Of a DNA stretch of 7,983 bases, positions 6,047-7,983 are shown piece after piece. The translations under genes were made by a program, and so were the position numbers. The DNA comes from Paludibacter sp. (GTDB lineage: Bacteria; Bacteroidota; Bacteroidia; Bacteroidales; Paludibacteraceae): assembly GCA_024709185.1 (NCBI GenBank), contig JANJXE010000321.1:1-7983 (forward strand), given 5' to 3'. Numbering within the stretch: position 1 is the stretch's first letter; the number at the start of each line of letters is the position of its first letter. The notes under the pieces were generated by a model that did no database searches, was not told where the DNA came from, and saw only the letters and a list, made by a program, of their open reading frames with translations.

Positions 6047-7918
6047 TTACCAGCCCGGATTTTGTGTTAACCCGTAATCTTTATAGATTTCTGCAATAGG
6101 GAATGCTGCCATATACCATTTCGTGTCGAAATTCTTTACACCACCATCGCCATCCTGCCAGGCCCGTTTGAATAGTGTGAATTTGTGATACGAATAGCGG
6201 TTTGGAACGGCTACCCCGTTGCGGAATACACGTTTAATGCGCACGCCCGACAATCTTTTCCGTAAATCATCCTCCAGTTTCCAGCGCTTGATATCGAACC
6301 AACGCACATCTTCCAATCCGAATTCACGCGACCGTTCATCCAGCACTTCATCCTGAAAAGCTTCTTTTGTCCACACTTTGCCGACATACGAATCTTTGAG
6401 CCCTTTCAGGCCAACACGTGCACGAACCTGGTCAATCCAGGTGAACGCTTCTTCGGTTCGACCTGCCTGATTAAGGGCTTCGGCATAACTTAAATAAATT
6501 TCGGCCAGGCGGAGGTAAGGCCATTGTGCGGGAGCACCAATGGAAGTAGCATTTGTTTTGTCTAAAATAAATTTAAAGACACCCATACCAGTTGCAGCAG
6601 CACCTGCTTCGAGCTGATTACCACGTTCCCGGCCACTCATCCATAGTTCTGCCTTTCTCCCCTGGTATTCAGCATTATTTACCAAACAGGTTTCATAAAG
6701 TCGTGGGTCTCTGTTGGCAAAAGGATCGAAAAACACAGTATCACCGGGGCCATTTATTCTGGTGATTGCCAGGGTGTCTCTATCCCACAGAGTGTTGTCG
6801 AAAGGTGTACCATCGGCCATGGGAAACAAATTGCTGTAGTCGAGTGTCGGTGTAGCTGCACCGTAAGAGCCCAGCGATTGGAGGCAATAGTAATTTGCAT
6901 TCCAGTAGTCAGGAATATTATAGCGAATGCGGGTAGATATAAGCATTTCGCTGGTGCCGCGGGCAAAATACGATTGTCGGAAACTCAGACGTGGATCGCC
7001 GGAAACCAGCATATATCCACCTTCAGTATCCTGCGCGTTGAACTGGAAGAATTGCTCACATGCCGCTACCACATCATTCCACATTGCTGGATCTTTACGA
7101 CCAAACCACACATGAAATTTATCAATCGATTCGTAATTTTTTGCTGTATAATAGGGTTGATCATCGTTGAAAAGCGGACTTGCAGCAAAAAGCAACATCC
7201 TTATTTTTAAACCCAGTGCTCCACCACCTGTAAATCGGCCATCCCACTTTGCCACATCGGCAGCTGGTAATTTCCAGGGTAGCACAGCCAGAGCTTCGTC
7301 GCATAAACCGGTAATAAAATCAAGTGTTTCCTTAGCTGTTGCACGTGGTATCTCTAAATCATCCTGTGTTGTAAATGCCTTTTTCACAAGGGGTAAACCT
7401 CCGAAATGCCTGTACATGTCGGCATAATGACTGGCAATGATCATTTTTGCTTCACCCTTCAGTCGTGCTTTTGTTACATCATCCATATCGGGCACTCTGT
7501 CGACATTTTCGATAAAAATATATGCACTCCGAATACCCGCCCAACTGCCTTCGAGGGTGTAGTTGTACACCGTTTGGTTATTTTCCTCCGAAGCATTGTA
7601 TTTGCCGGTATAGTACATTTTGTTCACATTGTCCCAGGTCAGATAACTCTGAAAATTATCGGTCAGCGATTCAGGAAGTCCCATACCCATCCTGTTGCCA
7701 CGATCGGACCAGTCCCAGTTTAAGCCGTAGAATAAGGTGGAGTAACTGTTCCACAGGAATTGCTGAGCAAATTCGGCTTTCGAAAATACAGTATCGATGG
7801 TTATATCCTCTCCCGGCATTTTATCCAGAAAGTCGTTCCCAAATTTCAAATCATCGGTACAGGATGCCAGGGCAACAACGAATACCAGTACCAGAGATAG
7901 TTTATTAATTAGTTTCAT
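6047..7918 (-). CDS. susD: RagB/SusD family outer-membrane lipoprotein (SusD-1)
   Basis: Complete 623-residue SusD-like surface lipoprotein, presumed lid of the SusC whose tail lies just upstream. The signal peptide ends in lipobox LASC with lipidated Cys20; the following TDD is the kind of acidic stretch associated with surface export of Bacteroidetes lipoproteins. Family marks: FLDKMPGEDIT (30-40), WAGIRSAYIFIENVD (126-140), YRHFGGLPLV (169-178), a variant ligand-side segment PTLDYSNLFPMADGTPFD (357-374), ANRDPRL (401-407), LRLAEIYLSYAEALNQAG (469-486), VRARVG (498-503), ERSREFGLEDVRWFDIKRWK (528-547) and terminal GLTQNPGW. It differs clearly from SusD-2: 61 residues longer, and lacking the PTQNLVDAYE form of the ligand-side motif. 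An aromatic-rich stretch lies at 55-103 (FYGLNWDWSDRGN). It starts 16 nt after the first SusC stop with no Shine-Dalgarno. Family call firm; ligand unknown. Confidence 0.97.
   Translation of the reverse strand: MKLINKLSLVLVFVVALASCTDDLKFGNDFLDKMPGEDITIDTVFSKAEFAQQFLWNSYSTLFYGLNWDWSDRGNRMGMGLPESLTDNFQSYLTWDNVNKMYYTGKYNASEENNQTVYNYTLEGSWAGIRSAYIFIENVDRVPDMDDVTKARLKGEAKMIIASHYADMYRHFGGLPLVKKAFTTQDDLEIPRATAKETLDFITGLCDEALAVLPWKLPAADVAKWDGRFTGGGALGLKIRMLLFAASPLFNDDQPYYTAKNYESIDKFHVWFGRKDPAMWNDVVAACEQFFQFNAQDTEGGYMLVSGDPRLSFRQSYFARGTSEMLISTRIRYNIPDYWNANYYCLQSLGSYGAATPTLDYSNLFPMADGTPFDNTLWDRDTLAITRINGPGDTVFFDPFANRDPRLYETCLVNNAEYQGRKAELWMSGRERGNQLEAGAAATGMGVFKFILDKTNATSIGAPAQWPYLRLAEIYLSYAEALNQAGRTEEAFTWIDQVRARVGLKGLKDSYVGKVWTKEAFQDEVLDERSREFGLEDVRWFDIKRWKLEDDLRKRLSGVRIKRVFRNGVAVPNRYSYHKFTLFKRAWQDGDGGVKNFDTKWYMAAFPIAEIYKDYGLTQNPGW
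6701..6719 (-). repeat. 19-nt identical segment shared by the two SusD genes, copy B (ANRDPRL codons)
   Basis: This is the partner of 2150-2168, in the same orientation, encoding ANRDPRL at residues 401-407 of SusD-1. The flanking sequences are not alike over any length I can see. Confidence 0.6.
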
Positions 7919-7934
7919 ACGATATCAATTATTA

Positions 7935-7983
7935 TTAAAAGGCAACATTTAAACCGAGATTCATAATTCGCATGGTAGGATAA
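7935..7983 (-). CDS. susC: SusC/RagA family porin, C-terminal end only (SusC-1)
   Basis: The right edge of the window holds the last 15 codons and TAA stop (7937-7935) of a minus-strand gene. The residues read YPTMRIMNLGLNVAF. The YPT-R pattern followed by an alternating hydrophobic last strand with a terminal Phe is the usual C-terminus of SusC-family barrels. The gene sits 16 nt before a SusD start, exactly where a SusC is expected. The tail differs from that of SusC-2 (LSASFHVGVNVTF), so the two are not near-identical copies. Only a fragment is visible, so the call rests on the tail pattern and on synteny. Confidence 0.85.
   Translation of the reverse strand, partial: YPTMRIMNLGLNVAF

Noticed and set aside
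6878..7908. Plus-strand frames of 62-128 codons opposite SusD-1
   Set aside because: They are shadows of the SusD-1 coding frame, with no family motifs.

Overview
The window is a stretch of a Bacteroidetes polysaccharide- or nutrient-utilisation-type locus, with every supported gene on the minus strand. The organism is probably a Bacteroidales-like member of the phylum. The evidence is two RagB/SusD surface lipoproteins, one complete SusC/RagA TonB-dependent porin and the tail of another, almost no Shine-Dalgarno sequences, and moderate G+C. The species cannot be named from the sequence.

Reading in the direction of transcription (high to low coordinates): 7983-7935 is the last 15 codons of a first SusC. 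7918-6047 is its SusD partner (SusD-1, 623 aa). 6033-3220 is a second, complete SusC (SusC-2, 937 aa), which lacks the usual N-terminal carboxypeptidase-regulatory-like domain. 3205-1517 is the second SusD (SusD-2, 562 aa). The gaps are 16, 13 and 14 nt, so the four genes form one tandem SusCD-SusCD operon. It closes with a clear intrinsic terminator at 1497-1455.

After a 181-nt intergenic stretch, a separate gene starts at 1335 and runs off the left edge, still open at base 1 (445 codons seen). Its product has a type I signal peptide rather than a lipobox. It appears to contain a concanavalin A/LamG-like beta-sandwich followed by a second carbohydrate-binding-like beta-sandwich. A weak Bacteroidetes-style promoter may precede it.

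The picture, from known biology of the families, is two outer-membrane import complexes. In each, a SusD lid lipoprotein captures a ligand outside the cell and hands it to a SusC barrel for TonB-driven import. A secreted, probably glycan-related, protein is encoded next door. No enzyme or regulator lies in the window, so the substrate cannot be inferred. I saw no RNA genes, CRISPR arrays, insertion sequences or attachment sites. The locus type is well known. The notable points are the tandem pairs, the short SusC-2, the only Shine-Dalgarno sequence sitting at the second pair, and the terminator that isolates the beta-sandwich gene.
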